A DNA stretch of 64,000 nucleotides from Imbricaverruca yamaguchii (taxonomy: Eukaryota > Arthropoda > Thecostraca > Neoverrucidae): assembly GCA_034440575.1 (NCBI GenBank), contig JAOTOL010001450.1, forward strand, positions 558,001-622,000, read 5' to 3'. The translations under genes were made by a program, and so were the position numbers. This document shows positions 22,565 through 31,959 of this stretch, one piece after another. A model generated the notes under the pieces. It did no database searches, was not told the DNA's origin, and saw only the letters and a program-made list of their open reading frames with translations. Position 1 is the stretch's first letter. Every line of letters starts with the position of its first letter.

Positions 22565-25116
22565 CATCCATCCGACCATTTATATATTCACCCACCACCA
22601 GTAATTCATTCATTTGTAATCCACTCATTCTTTCCTTTATTCATTCATCCATCCATGCCATTCCGCAACACCACCCTTCTATCCTCCTCACATTGGACCG
22701 AAGGCGTCCATGCACTGCTGCACGGAGAAGGCGAGTGGGAAGCGGTGTCCGAACGGCTGGTTGGCGAAGTCGGACGTCTGGTACCAGCCGAACTCGGTGC
22801 ACGTCTGGTACACCCACTGGCGGGCTGCCGGCAGCGCACGACGGTCAACGGCGCCGACTGGAGCGTCGACGGCCACACAGACGTCGGCGGACAGGGGATG
22901 ACCACGGCCACACAGATGTTGGCGGACGGGGAATGACCACGGCCACATAGATGTCGGCGGACAGGGGATGACGACGGTCACATAGATGTCGGCGGACAGG
23001 GGATGACAACGGCCACACAGATGTTGGTGGACAGCGGATGTCGGCGGAGATGTGGGGCAGGGATGCTGGGAGCGGATGTTGGCGTCCAGGGGATGACCAC
23101 GGCCACAAGTGTGATGTGCGGCAGGGGATGACACGGCCACAAGATGTCGGCGGAAGGATGACGGCCACATAGATGTCGGCGGACAGGGGATGACGACGGT
23201 CACATAGATGTCGGCGGACAGGGAATGACGACGGTCACATAGATGTCGGCGGACAGGGAATGACGACAGTCACATAGATGTCGGGCGGACGGCGGATGAC
23301 GGCAGACGACAGACGACAGAAGGAACGATGACAGATAGGCAACTGACGCACCAAAAGTCACAGCTACAAGACAGTCACGGATGCGAATGGCACACCGCCA
23401 ACATGCTACCGCCAGTGGGTGAAAGAGAGCCAGGGTAGCCAGTAGGGAGCTGATGAGCCAACGTTAGCCTGTACACTGGTAGCCGGTACCGATGAGCCAA
23501 TGGTAGCCGGTTGAGGAGCCATGGGCAGTCGGTGGATGAGAAGCGCTGAGGAGTCATGCTCCTCACAGCTGGCGTCAATGATAACCTCAGTGCGAGTCAG
23601 AGGTCAATGGAGTCGTGGAAGTCTGTCCGAGCGGAGAACTCCAAGTTTAACGACCTATCCTCGATCAGCTCAAGTCCATGCTACAATGCGCTGTGTGCGG
23701 CCACGCGTCAGACGCTTTCGACCCGCTCTTAGACTTGAGCAAGCCCAGCCCGTCCAAGTCTGGCCAGGCACGCCAAGTGCCAGACGAAGATGAAAAGCCA
23801 ACGTGTGGCAAGTATCTGAAGCACCAGTAGAGCACCAAGAGCTTCTCCATCCAGAAGCCCCCTCGCAGGGAACGAGTAGCCTAGGGGTAAGTTGCTCGTC
23901 TCACAATCGAAAGGTTGTGAGTTGGAGCCTCACATGTCGCTACTCTTCGCCCACAACCAATCGGCGTGAGAGATTGGCGACGCTACATGACTCAACGGTC
24001 GATGTGTCGTAAAATTAATAACAAACTAAAGAAGGCCCCTCGCATACTAGTGGTATACCTGGAGCCGTTTTCGCCACAGGAACGTGACCTCGGCAGGTTT
24101 TTTTATGATCGGGCTCTATCTGTCGCTCTATTCGGCAGCGCACACTTACATGGCATAGCCTACATGGCATGGCCAACCACTCCAGCACACTGCTCACTGT
24201 CCACTACACGGCACGTCGCAAGCACCCGTATTCGTCTAAGTGTCACAAGTACGACGATCCGAGGGTGTGGCCCACCAAGATGAGCGCCTTCAGCAGCAGC
24301 GTCTACGTACCTTTCTTCGAGACAGCCGACTCCTCTCAGAGTCGTGTACGAAAATTGTATCTGGCAGTCGTAAATGCAAAGAAAGATATTTCCCACCTAA
24401 CGATTGGCGTCATCACTCACCATGTATTTATGCCATTATGCCATTATTACCAAAATTAATATGGGTGTGGGCGTGCGTGTGTGTGTGCGTGCGCATTATG
24501 AGTTACATACAGCTGCGATGATGTCAGCCCGTCCAAGCCTTGGCAGCCACTGCAATGATGCGGCACCCTGGAGTTTTGACCAACCAGAAGCTTCATTTTG
24601 ATACCCGATCAATTGATATACCGCAGTGCGTAACGCTGTCAACTTCTCGCATCGGTAAATTACCAACGATTTTATCACAATTCGCAACCATAAACAACAC
24701 TTCAACAACCAATACATCGCAGGACGTCCAAAGTGCGTGTACTGGCCGCCAGCTATGGGAAGCTCCCCACGTGTGGACACTCACCGCCGGTGTTATCGGG
24801 ACTGGTGAAGTTCTCCTCGCGCAGCTCCTTCATGGTGGACTCGTAAGAGTAGTCGAGACAGTGCTTGCCGTGGACCTTCAGCAGGAGGGCGCTCACGCGC
24901 GCCAACCGGTCCAGCGGCGCCCCTCGCTTGTCGGTCATTATCTGAGATACACACTTGGCGTCATGGTCGCCACTACAGTCAGTTACCGGCATCATCGTCG
25001 TTACCTTCTGAGTGCCAGTATTGGCGGTAGATGGCGCGCAGGTAGTACCACCACGGTATACTACATATTATATGTATATGCATTATATACATATTTATAA
25101 ATGCATGTATATATAC

Positions 25117-25190
<74 letters not shown>

Positions 25191-28100
25191 TATCGCATTA
25201 TTCAGGTGGAAGCACAATACCAAGCATCTTAAACACACTAGTTGATAATCTTTACCCATCCCACAACCTTGCAGTTTACCCGAAAAACTTCAATGCCGCA
25301 ATGACCAACTAGTCAACGATTCAATCAATGCTCTATAACCTTACACAAGGGTGAAAACAAAGCGCCACATAGCATAGGAACGAGGACGAAGCTAGCCTGA
25401 ACGACAGTGCGCTCCAAGAGAACACAAATATGCATGCTCAGGTGCACTCGTGAGAACACCGAGAGGCACACTGACGTCAAACAGGATGCACTGACGTCAC
25501 ACATGATGAACTGACGTCACATAGGATGCACTGACGTCGCACAGGACGCTGATGGTGATGTTGGCGTCCTTGGCTCCGTCGAAGCCGCGGTTGTCGCCGT
25601 TGTACTGGACCGTGCCTTCGAACAGGTCGGCCAGGTTGGAGACCAGGCTGGAGACGTCGTTACCGCTGGTGCCGTCGAACGGAGTGCACAGCCTGAGGTC
25701 ACGGGTCACGGGTCAGGTCATCGGGTCGGAGCCGCTCCGGCCACGGCGCAGACCGCCCGAGGCGATACCGTGACACGCAGTCTGGGAATAAGTGGCGCCA
25801 CGTGTTGTACGTATTGATTGGTAGTGTGGCGTGGCTATTGGTTTCAAGATGGGTGATCTTTTTGGTAGGGGGACCAATGGATACAGCAATTACACTGGCT
25901 ATCGATCATGGCACCACAAATATAATATTTTTTTAAAACAATCGCATGGCAATTTTTGTATCGTATCTATTCCACGACATAAAACGTTCTTTGTGAAGCA
26001 TAACATAAACTTTGCACACTGGCGGCACAATTGCATAATGACACCATCGTCATACTTAAGACAATCATCCATTTATTTGTTTTCACACATCACTAGATAG
26101 GTCATAACGGGAACAGGTTTTCACAATCAAGTGAACAATTGCTTGGCTCCTGATATATCAGAGAATGCTTATTAATCACACGAATGCATAGTCCTGGCTA
26201 GCATGCAGTTTCACTGCATGGACAAACCTTGATAAAGCGAGCTCCACCACCGTGTTATATATTTGACCTGACTTGCGCGTGCAATATATTCCCAAAACGA
26301 GATATAAAGGCTGCGATCTTGGACAAGGCGATTTTTGCGACGATTAGTGTTGACATAATTAATAGTATCACGATGAAATGTCACGGTTATGTGGTAAGGT
26401 GAGGTTACATCAGCTCTGACTGGTGTGGTTATGTAGTGAGGCGAGCTTACACCACCTCTGAATGGTGTGGTTATGTTGTGAGGTGAGCTTACACCAGCTC
26501 TGACTGGTGTAGTTATGTGGTGAGGTGAGCTTACACCACCTCTGAATGGTGTGGTAATGTGGTGAGGTGAGCTTACACCACCTCTGAATAGTGTGGTAAT
26601 GTGGTGAGGTGAGCTTACACCACCTCTGAATAGTGTGGTTATGTGGTGAGGTGAGCTTACACCACCTCTGAATAGTGTGGTAATGTGGTGAGGTGAGCTT
26701 ACACCATATCCGACTGGTGTGGTTATGTAGTGAGGTGAGCTCACACCAGCTCTGACTGGTGCAGTTACGTGGTGAGGTGAGCTCACATCAGTCCAGACTG
26801 GTGTAAGTTCCCGGGATTCCGGGACCACCAAAAATCCCACGTGTGGCTTTAGTTGTACATGACTGTTTTCATCATGACCGGGACAGCACGGTGCTGTGAA
26901 ACTAGGAACGAGCCAGCAGCACTTGGGCTTCTGAACATATTGATCACCTCTCAGGTGTCGTCGGACACGTCATGATACACCCACTGCTTCTGCATTTCTT
27001 ATTCTGGTGGTGGTTATTAGTTTCACGACGCGTCGAGTCATGCAGCGTCGCTAATCTCTCACGCCAATTGGTCGCGGGCAAAGAGTAACGCCAGGTGAGA
27101 CTCGAGCCCACAATATTTGGATTGTGAGACAGGCACTTACCCCTAGCCTACTCATCAACCTGGGTTTGTATTCTCACCGGAAGCGTTTTGCAAGCGACAC
27201 CCAGGAGCTGCTATCCGCAATCAGCTTCTCCAGGTGCGTGAAGGCGTCGGCAATGCTGCTGTAGCAGTCGCTTCCCGCCTTCGTCTCCACGGCGTCTGAG
27301 ACTACGGCCAAAAACTCTGCCGGACAATGGTAATGTCAGTCCCTACAGCTGGAAACTCTGCCGGATAATGGTACTGTCCGTCCCTACAGCTGGAAACTCT
27401 GCCGGATAATGGTACTGTCCGTCCCTACAGCTGGAAACTCTGCCGGACAATGGTACTGTCCGTCCCTACAGCTGGAAACTCTGCCGGACAATGGTACTGC
27501 CCGTCCCTACAGCTGGCAACTCTGCCGGACAATGGTAACGTCAGTCCATAACAGCCAGAAACTCTGCCGGACAATGGCACCGACAGTCCCTAAGGCTGGA
27601 AACTATGTGGACAATGGTATATGTCTACAGCTGGAAAGTCTGCCGGACAATGGCACCGACAGTCCCTAACGGCTGGAAACTCTGCCGGACAATGGCACCG
27701 ACAGTCCCTAAGGCTGGAAACTATGTGGACAATGGTACTGTCAGTCCCTACGGCTGGAAACCCAGGGGAACAGAGGTACTAAGAACCGGATTACCTCCGA
27801 TAAATAACAACAGCCACATGACCTCCGATACACGATTATATCGTTCACACTGGCCATAGAAGTCCGTCTTAACATACAAACTGACCGTAGACATGGTCTT
27901 ATCGCTCACTCTAAACGTCCATCTCACCATCACAATGATAAATTATTCGTGATATAGGGTGGCATTTACCACTTCCATTCTATTCGTGTATCACCATTCC
28001 AAACAAGGAATGGTGATACACGAACATTTCGCAACGCAGGTTGAGGTAAAGGTATTACCTATAATGTGACCTACACCATCGGCTAAAATTTTCGTAAAAC

Positions 28101-31100
28101 AAGAAAAGCATTTTAAATAACACTATTCCTTGAAAAAAAAACTTCAAAATACTACTGTTCTCGCTTCGACATCTCACGCCTAACGATGAACTCTTGTTAT
28201 AACTCTGCCCCATCACCATTGACGGTAGACGCGGGTCTCACCGCCCCAGTGTTAAAATGTTGGTTTTTCGTTAGGTATGAGATGTCGAAACGAGCATAGC
28301 AGGATGTCGAACTTGAAATTAGTGTAATTTAAAATTATTTTGATGTCTTTCAGACTAAAATTTGAGTCGACGGTGTAGGTAATTATGACTGAAACTTTAC
28401 CATTTGTTTTGGTACTCATAATTCAAGAAGAGCTATATTTGGGATATGGAGAATAATAACTACGATAAACTATGATATGCCACATCATATCACAGGTCAT
28501 CCCTTTACCTGCAATAGCATTGCAAAATGTTCATGTACACCATTCCTTATTGAGGGCATGCACATGCTATTTATAAACGAGATAATGTTGGAAAAGAGAC
28601 TCAAATACATCAAGGAGCAGGATGCTGACATCTCTTGGAGAAGGATGTTGATTGAGTGTTCAGAAAGTGGTATATTCCACCCTATTCCACGAATAATTTA
28701 TCACTGCACCGCCCACACTAACCGCAGAAGCGGGTCTCACCGCCCACACTGACCGCAGAAGCGGGTCTCACCGCCCACACTGACCGCAGAAGCGGGTCTC
28801 ACCGCCCACACTGACCGCAGAAGCGGGTCTCACCGCCCACACTGACCGCAGAAGCGGGTCTCACCGCCCACACTAACCGCAGAAGCGGGTCTCACCGCCC
28901 ACACTAACCGCAGAAGCGGGTCTCAGCGCCCACACTAACCGCAGAAGCGGGTCTCACCGCCCACACTGACCGCAGAAGCGGGTCTCACCGCCCACACTAA
29001 CCGCAGAAGCGGGTCTCAGCGCCCACACTAACCGCAGAAGCGGGTCTCACCGCCCACACTAACCGCAGAAGCGGGTCTCAGCGCCCACACTAACCGCAGA
29101 AGCGGGTCTCACCGCCCACACTAACCGCAGAAGCGGGTCTCACCGCCCACACTGACCGCAGAAGCGGGTCTCACCGCCCACACTGACCGCAGAAGCGGGT
29201 CTCACCGCCCACACTAACCGCAGAAGCGGGTTACGCCCACACTAACCGCAGAAGCGGGTTACGCCCAACGGCAGCATGAGAAGCGGGTCTCACCGCCCAC
29301 ACTAACCGCAGAAGCGGGTCTCAGCGCCACACTAACCGCAGAAGCGGGTCTCAGCGCCCGCACTAACCGCAGAAGCGGGTCTCACCGCCCACACTGACCG
29401 CAGAAGCGGGTCTCACCGCCCACACTGACCGCAGAAGCGGGTCTCACCGCCCACACTAACCACAGAAGCGCGTCTCACCCAGCATAGAAGTTGGTCTGAC
29501 AGACCACGCCGACTGTAGAACTCACTCGTACCGTCCACACTGACCACCGACGTCGGCCTCACCGCCCACACCGGCCGCGCTGCCTGCCACACCCACCGTA
29601 GAAGTTGGTCTGCGCGTGCAGCGGCGCGCTGGTGGAGACGGCCGCGTGCACCAGGTGCGGGTACTTGAGCCGGTACCAGGCCGACAGGCTGCCCGGGTAC
29701 GAGCCGCCGAACGCCACCCAGCGCGCGTCGCCGCCCAGGTTGTGCTGCGTCGTCATGGCGACCGTGAAGGCCGCCAGGTCGGCCAGCGCCTGCTCGGAGC
29801 TCAGGTAGCGCAGGCTCTTGACGCTCATGTCCCTGCGACGGCGCCGGTTGGTTGATTATTAAGGTCTCGGGTTTTAGGGTGCGTCAACTCCTCCAATTGG
29901 GTTATTTTGCTGCAATGGTGCCGAGGCAGTCGACCGACGTTAGGCCAAGTGAGGTGCTCTGGTGCTGCTCGCGAGGTGTCGAATGCCACCGGCCGGAATG
30001 TATTCATATAGGGGCCGCGGTAGCTCAGTTGGGAGAGCGTCGGGCTCTCGATAGCAAGATTGTGGGTTCGAATCTCGCAGCCGACGGAATTTACCGTCCA
30101 CCCGCGACCAACTGGCGTGGGAGGTTGGCGACGCTATATAACCTAACGGTTGAATGCGTCGTAAAAGAACCCAAGGTTCTTCTTCTTCAGGATGTATTTA
30201 TAGACAAAGAGCATGCAGGGCTATTGACCTTGGCATGGTCCCTAATGCATGATAGTTTGCCTTGTGCTATTTTAGGGTGTACTTTACTGCCTATAGCGTC
30301 ACCAGTCTCTTCTGCAAAATATTTACGCACAATTCAAAATGGTGAACTTCTACCGGAATTTGATCACGGTGCAACTATCACGGTTGCAATTTGAGCTGGC
30401 CAATTTATCTTATAGTGATTTGAGCAAGACCAGATATTTCAGAGATTTTGTAATCTCTGGGAAGATCCAGAGCAGTGAAGCAGGCGGAAATGGAGACGTG
30501 CTAAGATGAAGGCACGGTGCATCTATTGCGTGTTGTACTTTGCGGGGAGCAGGCCTGTGAGTAACAATCGAACGAGGAGGCACAACCCGACCAAAAAAAA
30601 GAATCGCTATGCTAGACTACCAGCCCCTTGAAACAGCGTTCGATTTCACAATACATGGCATAGCATCCACAAGTCACAGCAGTTCCGAAAACCAAGACGA
30701 ACCCAGCCAGACATGCCACCACTACGAGTAGAACGGACCAAGTGTCCTGTCCTGTCTCCTGTCCAAGTGTCTATCCCACCAGCGTTCACTTCCCGCGCCG
30801 TCCGACGGACCCCGCCTCCAACACGCTCCACACGTCGGCCCACTCACTCCGTGGGCCAGCTCTTGCCGTAGAAGCGGTGCTCCAGCTGGAAGCAGAGCGC
30901 GCCGAGCTGCTTGGCGTACTCGATCCACTGGCCGGCGACCATCCAGATGGCGCTGGCGGTGCCCTCGCCGCCGATCATCAGGAAAACCGGCCCACCGGGC
31001 CGGTAAAACGAATCATTGGTGAAGTAGCGCTGCCGACAGACCACTGCTGTAGGCGACATCCACGTCACCGTAGGCGGCTGCTGTAGAGGACCATGTCACA

Positions 31101-31926
31101 CTGCAGGGGCGGGGATGGCCGAGTGGTTAAGGTGTCGGGCTATGGGTACCAAAGGTTCCGGGTTCGACTCTAGCGCCACTCAGGACATTTCCCAATCCCG
31201 CGGCCCACCGGCGAAGCAGTGTGGGCGGCGCCATTAGCCGTGAATGTGGATAAAGTGTGTCGTGAGCCAACCAATAAACAAACAAACAAACATGTCACAC
31301 TGCAGCAACAGGTGACTGCTGTAGGGGACCACGTCGCATTGCAGCAGCAGGCGGCCGCTATAGGGGACCACGACCTGTTGCCTGGTTACATGGGCTTGGG
31401 TTTAGGGGTGCATCAACTGGGTTGGTCATGCAGCAGGTTCTCTGGGATTGAAAGGTGGATTGACTGCAATGCTTATATAGCAGCCAACCCTCACACCTCT
31501 TGGCTGATTACTTCAGCTTAAAGAGTGTGTTGCCTGCAATTAATATAGAGTGGCCAACCCTCAAACCTGCTGGCTGGTCATCTGGGCTTAAAGGGTGCAT
31601 CGACTGCAATGCTCATACAGCGACCAAGCCTTACACCCATTCGTTGGTTATTTGAGCCTAAAGAGTACACCAACTGCATCACATCAACAGCCGCCAACGC
31701 ATCAACACATCAACAGAGCATCGACAGCTTCCCACGCGCGCACCTGTTGCCACGTGCGCAGGTCGCCCGGCTGAGAGTGGTCCAGCTTCTGCGTGAACCA
31801 CTGGTCGGCAGGCAGCCGGTCGTGGTTGACGTTGGGCGGTGGGGTGAGCAGGCCGTGGCTGCTGTGGCGCCGCACGCCGGCGCACCAGCCGGCCAGCGCC
31901 AGCAGCGCCGCCGCACGGATCAGCAT
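19966..31926 (-). CDS. PRSS16: Peptidase family S28 serine carboxypeptidase (PRSS16/K12H4.7-like), complete, nine exons
   Basis: S28 enzymes (PRSS16, prolylcarboxypeptidase, DPP7) are secreted or lysosomal serine peptidases of the alpha/beta hydrolase fold. Exons, all minus: 31744-31926, 30848-31029, 29597-29832, 27178-27316, 25536-25692, 24785-24941, 22692-22824, 21481-21650, 19966-20084. All eight junctions keep phase and use GT-AG sites; the CDS is 1476 nt, 491 residues. A signal peptide ([15 protein letters not shown]) opens the protein. Nucleophile Ser166 lies in GGSYPG, Asp431 in [11 protein letters not shown], His456 in GTAHC. N-glycosylation sequons (NDS, NIT, NFT) fit secretion. Family landmarks include [27 protein letters not shown] and [16 protein letters not shown]. 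The sequence looks functional. The assignment to the PRSS16 branch rather than PCP/DPP7 rests on recalled similarity. Introns carry SINEs, a hAT MITE and several minisatellites touching exon ends. Confidence 0.95.
20176..20233 (-). mobile_element. SINE family A tail fragment, broken by the hAT MITE
   Basis: ggttggttggctattggggt and then tcatgcagcgc resemble the SINE A 3' part (ggttggttattgg ... tcatgtagcgtcgcc); the hAT copy starts immediately after it. Confidence 0.5.
20234..20573 (+). mobile_element. hAT-like MITE, 340 bp, with 8-bp target duplication
   Basis: Termini cagggttaaaat and (inverted) cagtgataaat; tgcagcgc is duplicated at 20226-20233 and 20574-20581. CAGNG-type ends plus an 8-bp duplication are the hAT superfamily signature. 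It lies in S28 intron 8 and has no transposase. Confidence 0.9.
20590..21475. other. S28 intron 8, nothing recognised
   Basis: Mixed-composition sequence without a supported feature. Confidence 0.4.
21481..21650 (-). CDS. PRSS16: S28 peptidase exon 8 (catalytic Asp)
   Basis: Acceptor tgcctcggcag|GTTCGAC at 21650/21651, donor ATCACCG|gtcagtgg at 21481/21480. Contains TNVRYGG and [12 protein letters not shown] with Asp431. Confidence 0.95.
21699..21885 (-). mobile_element. SINE family C (tRNA-headed), 15-bp target duplication, next to the exon 8 acceptor
   Basis: Minus-strand head ggggatggccgagcggctga gg, with gggttcgaca-type B-box text and an (AAAC)n tail seen as tttgtttgtttgtttg on the plus strand. 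The perfect duplication ccacgtcaaggcgcg is at 21684-21698 and 21886-21900. The SINE end lies only 48 bp from the exon 8 acceptor, inside the usual branch-point zone or just upstream of it. Confidence 0.92.
21905..22480. other. S28 intron 7, nothing recognised
   Basis: CpG-rich left half grading into AT-rich sequence before the AT run. Confidence 0.4.
22484..22562. repeat. (AT)n microsatellite
   Basis: Near-perfect dinucleotide run of about 37 copies in S28 intron 7. Confidence 0.98.
22692..22824 (-). CDS. PRSS16: S28 peptidase exon 7
   Basis: Acceptor gctgccggcag|CCCGCC at 22824/22825, donor GGTCCAAT|gtgagg at 22692/22691. Encodes [19 protein letters not shown], a strongly conserved S28 block. 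Confidence 0.95.
22872..23300. repeat. Minisatellite, ~35-bp unit (acagatgtcggcggacaggg)
   Basis: About twelve copies with variants in S28 intron 6, starting ~48 bp upstream of the exon 7 acceptor in gene direction. The exon-proximal intron text (gtcgacgctccagtcggcg) is loosely related to the unit. Confidence 0.9.
23868..24029 (+). mobile_element. SINE family A, with 15-bp imperfect target duplication
   Basis: Head gggaacgagtagcctagggg taagtt, B-box-like gagttggagcctcac, body ccaatcggcgtgagagattg. agaagccccctcgca (23853-23867) and agaaggcccctcgca (24030-24044) flank it. It lies in S28 intron 6. Confidence 0.9.
24785..24941 (-). CDS. PRSS16: S28 peptidase exon 6
   Basis: Acceptor gtgtatctcag|ATAATG at 24941/24942, donor ACCGGCG|gtgagt at 24785/24784. 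[16 protein letters not shown] and [11 protein letters not shown] are typical S28 motifs. Confidence 0.95.
25113..25190. repeat. (AT)n microsatellite
   Basis: Dinucleotide run of about 37 copies in S28 intron 5. Confidence 0.98.
25468..25538 (-). repeat. Tandem array of four 5' splice sites, 20-bp unit, containing TGACGTCA
   Basis: Minus strand: TGCGAC|gtcagtgcatcc, then tgtgac|gtcagttcatca, tgtgac|gtcagtgcatcc and tttgac|gtcagtgtgcc, so the exon 5 donor context GAC|gtcagt recurs at 20-bp spacing. Two of the distal copies contain the octamer TGACGTCA exactly and another differs by one base. Confidence 0.85.
25536..25692 (-). CDS. PRSS16: S28 peptidase exon 5
   Basis: Acceptor cgtgacctcag|GCTGTG at 25692/25693, donor TGCGAC|gtcagt at 25536/25535. 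[23 protein letters not shown] and NITISVLCD match S28. Confidence 0.95.
25700..26380. other. S28 intron 4, nothing recognised
   Basis: AT-rich in the middle; no repeat or coding signature seen. Confidence 0.4.
26385..26805. repeat. Minisatellite, ~41-bp unit (gtggtgaggtgagcttacac)
   Basis: Ten copies of tggttatgtggtgaggtgag cttacaccacctctgaatgg in S28 intron 4. The unit carries aggtgag, a donor-like string on the plus strand only. Confidence 0.95.
27005..27160 (-). mobile_element. SINE family A (diverged)
   Basis: ggttattagtttcacgacgc, gctaatctctcacgccaatt and cttacccctagcctactcat mark an older copy, about 20 bp from S28 exon 4. Confidence 0.8.
27178..27316 (-). CDS. PRSS16: S28 peptidase exon 4
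   Basis: Acceptor attgtccggcag|AGTTTTTG at 27316/27317, donor TTCCG|gtgagaat at 27178/27177. Encodes [20 protein letters not shown] and the helix that follows. Confidence 0.93.
27317..27770 (-). repeat. Minisatellite carrying tandem copies of the S28 exon 4 acceptor, ~41-bp unit
   Basis: Minus-strand unit: gggacggacagtaccattgt ccggcag|agtttccagctgta. The exon 4 junction ccggcag|AGTTT is the first member. Complete ccggcag|agtt sites recur near 27357, 27399, 27440, 27480, 27562 and 27682, with variants near 27522 and 27642, before the units decay (actatgtgg...). Confidence 0.93.
27770..28245. other. S28 intron 3, with an inverted hAT-MITE terminal fragment near 28160-28190
   Basis: cttcgacatctcacgcctaa cga at 28165-28187 is the reverse complement of the hAT MITE subterminal block. 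Otherwise unremarkable. Confidence 0.5.
28247..28706 (+). mobile_element. hAT-like MITE, 460 bp, with 8-bp target duplication
   Basis: Left end cagtgttaaaatg, right end (inverted) cagtgataaat; caccgccc is duplicated at 28239-28246 and 28707-28714. The duplicated target is part of the 31-bp minisatellite unit, so the element inserted into the existing array. Relative to the copy at 20234 it holds an extra ~120-bp internal segment. Confidence 0.92.
28715..29596 (-). repeat. Minisatellite, 31-bp unit, related to the S28 exon 3 donor
   Basis: About 25 copies of cgcccacactaaccgcagaa gcgggtctcac to 29490, then decayed copies to the exon. On the minus strand the unit reads cttctgcggtcagtgtgggc ggtgagac; the exon 3 junction reads CTTCTACG|gtgggtgtggcag. 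Decayed intermediates (atagaagttggtctgac near 29485) bridge the two. Confidence 0.9.
29597..29832 (-). CDS. PRSS16: S28 peptidase exon 3 (catalytic Ser)
   Basis: Acceptor ccgtcgcag|GGACATG at 29832/29833, donor TTCTACG|gtgggt at 29597/29596. [14 protein letters not shown] carries nucleophile Ser166; [13 protein letters not shown] follows. Confidence 0.96.
30014..30190 (+). mobile_element. SINE family B
   Basis: Head ggccgcggtagctcagttgg gagagcg with B-box gggttcgaatctcgc. The body ccaactggcgtgggaggttg gcgacgctatat is clearly related to the family A body. It ends in a cttcttcttc-type tail. The flanks atgtattcatata and atgtatttata may be a decayed duplication. Confidence 0.88.
30200..30845. 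other. S28 intron 2, nothing recognised
   Basis: No repeats or domains seen. Confidence 0.4.
30848..31029 (-). CDS. PRSS16: S28 peptidase exon 2
   Basis: Acceptor gtctgtcggcag|CGCTAC at 31029/31030, donor CCCACGGA|gtgagt at 30848/30847. [20 protein letters not shown] and [13 protein letters not shown] are S28 signatures. Confidence 0.96.
31107..31290 (+). mobile_element. SINE family C, with perfect 15-bp target duplication
   Basis: Head ggggatggccgagtggttaa ggtgtcggg (Leu/Ser-tRNA-like A box), B box gggttcgactc, and (aaac)n tail. catgtcacactgcag at 31092-31106 and 31291-31305 are identical. It lies in S28 intron 1. Confidence 0.95.
31295..31690. repeat. Degenerate ~80-bp tandem repeat
   Basis: Three to four copies of gactgcaatgcttatatagc agccaaccctcacacc ... 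tggctgattacttcagctta aag, plus two copies of gctgtaggggaccac, filling S28 intron 1 downstream of exon 1. Confidence 0.7.
31744..31926 (-). CDS. PRSS16: S28 peptidase exon 1 (signal peptide)
   Basis: ATG at 31926-31924, donor TGGCAACAG|gtgcgc at 31744/31743; 61 codons. Signal peptide, then [16 protein letters not shown], the conserved S28 start (W-[FY]-x-Q-x-[LV]-D-H). No upstream ATG is in frame nearby; a GTG lies six codons before it. Confidence 0.93.
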
Positions 31927-31959
31927 GGTCGCACAGCCAGCCACCTGTGGTGACAGCGA

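Noticed and set aside
28715..29490. CRISPR array
   Set aside because: Repeats are contiguous without spacers, and the context is eukaryotic intron.
30014..30085. Functional tRNA genes (also 31107-31180, 23868-23940)
   Set aside because: A/B-box text and approximate cloverleaf parts exist, but stems are imperfect and each is joined to a SINE body and flanked by target duplications.
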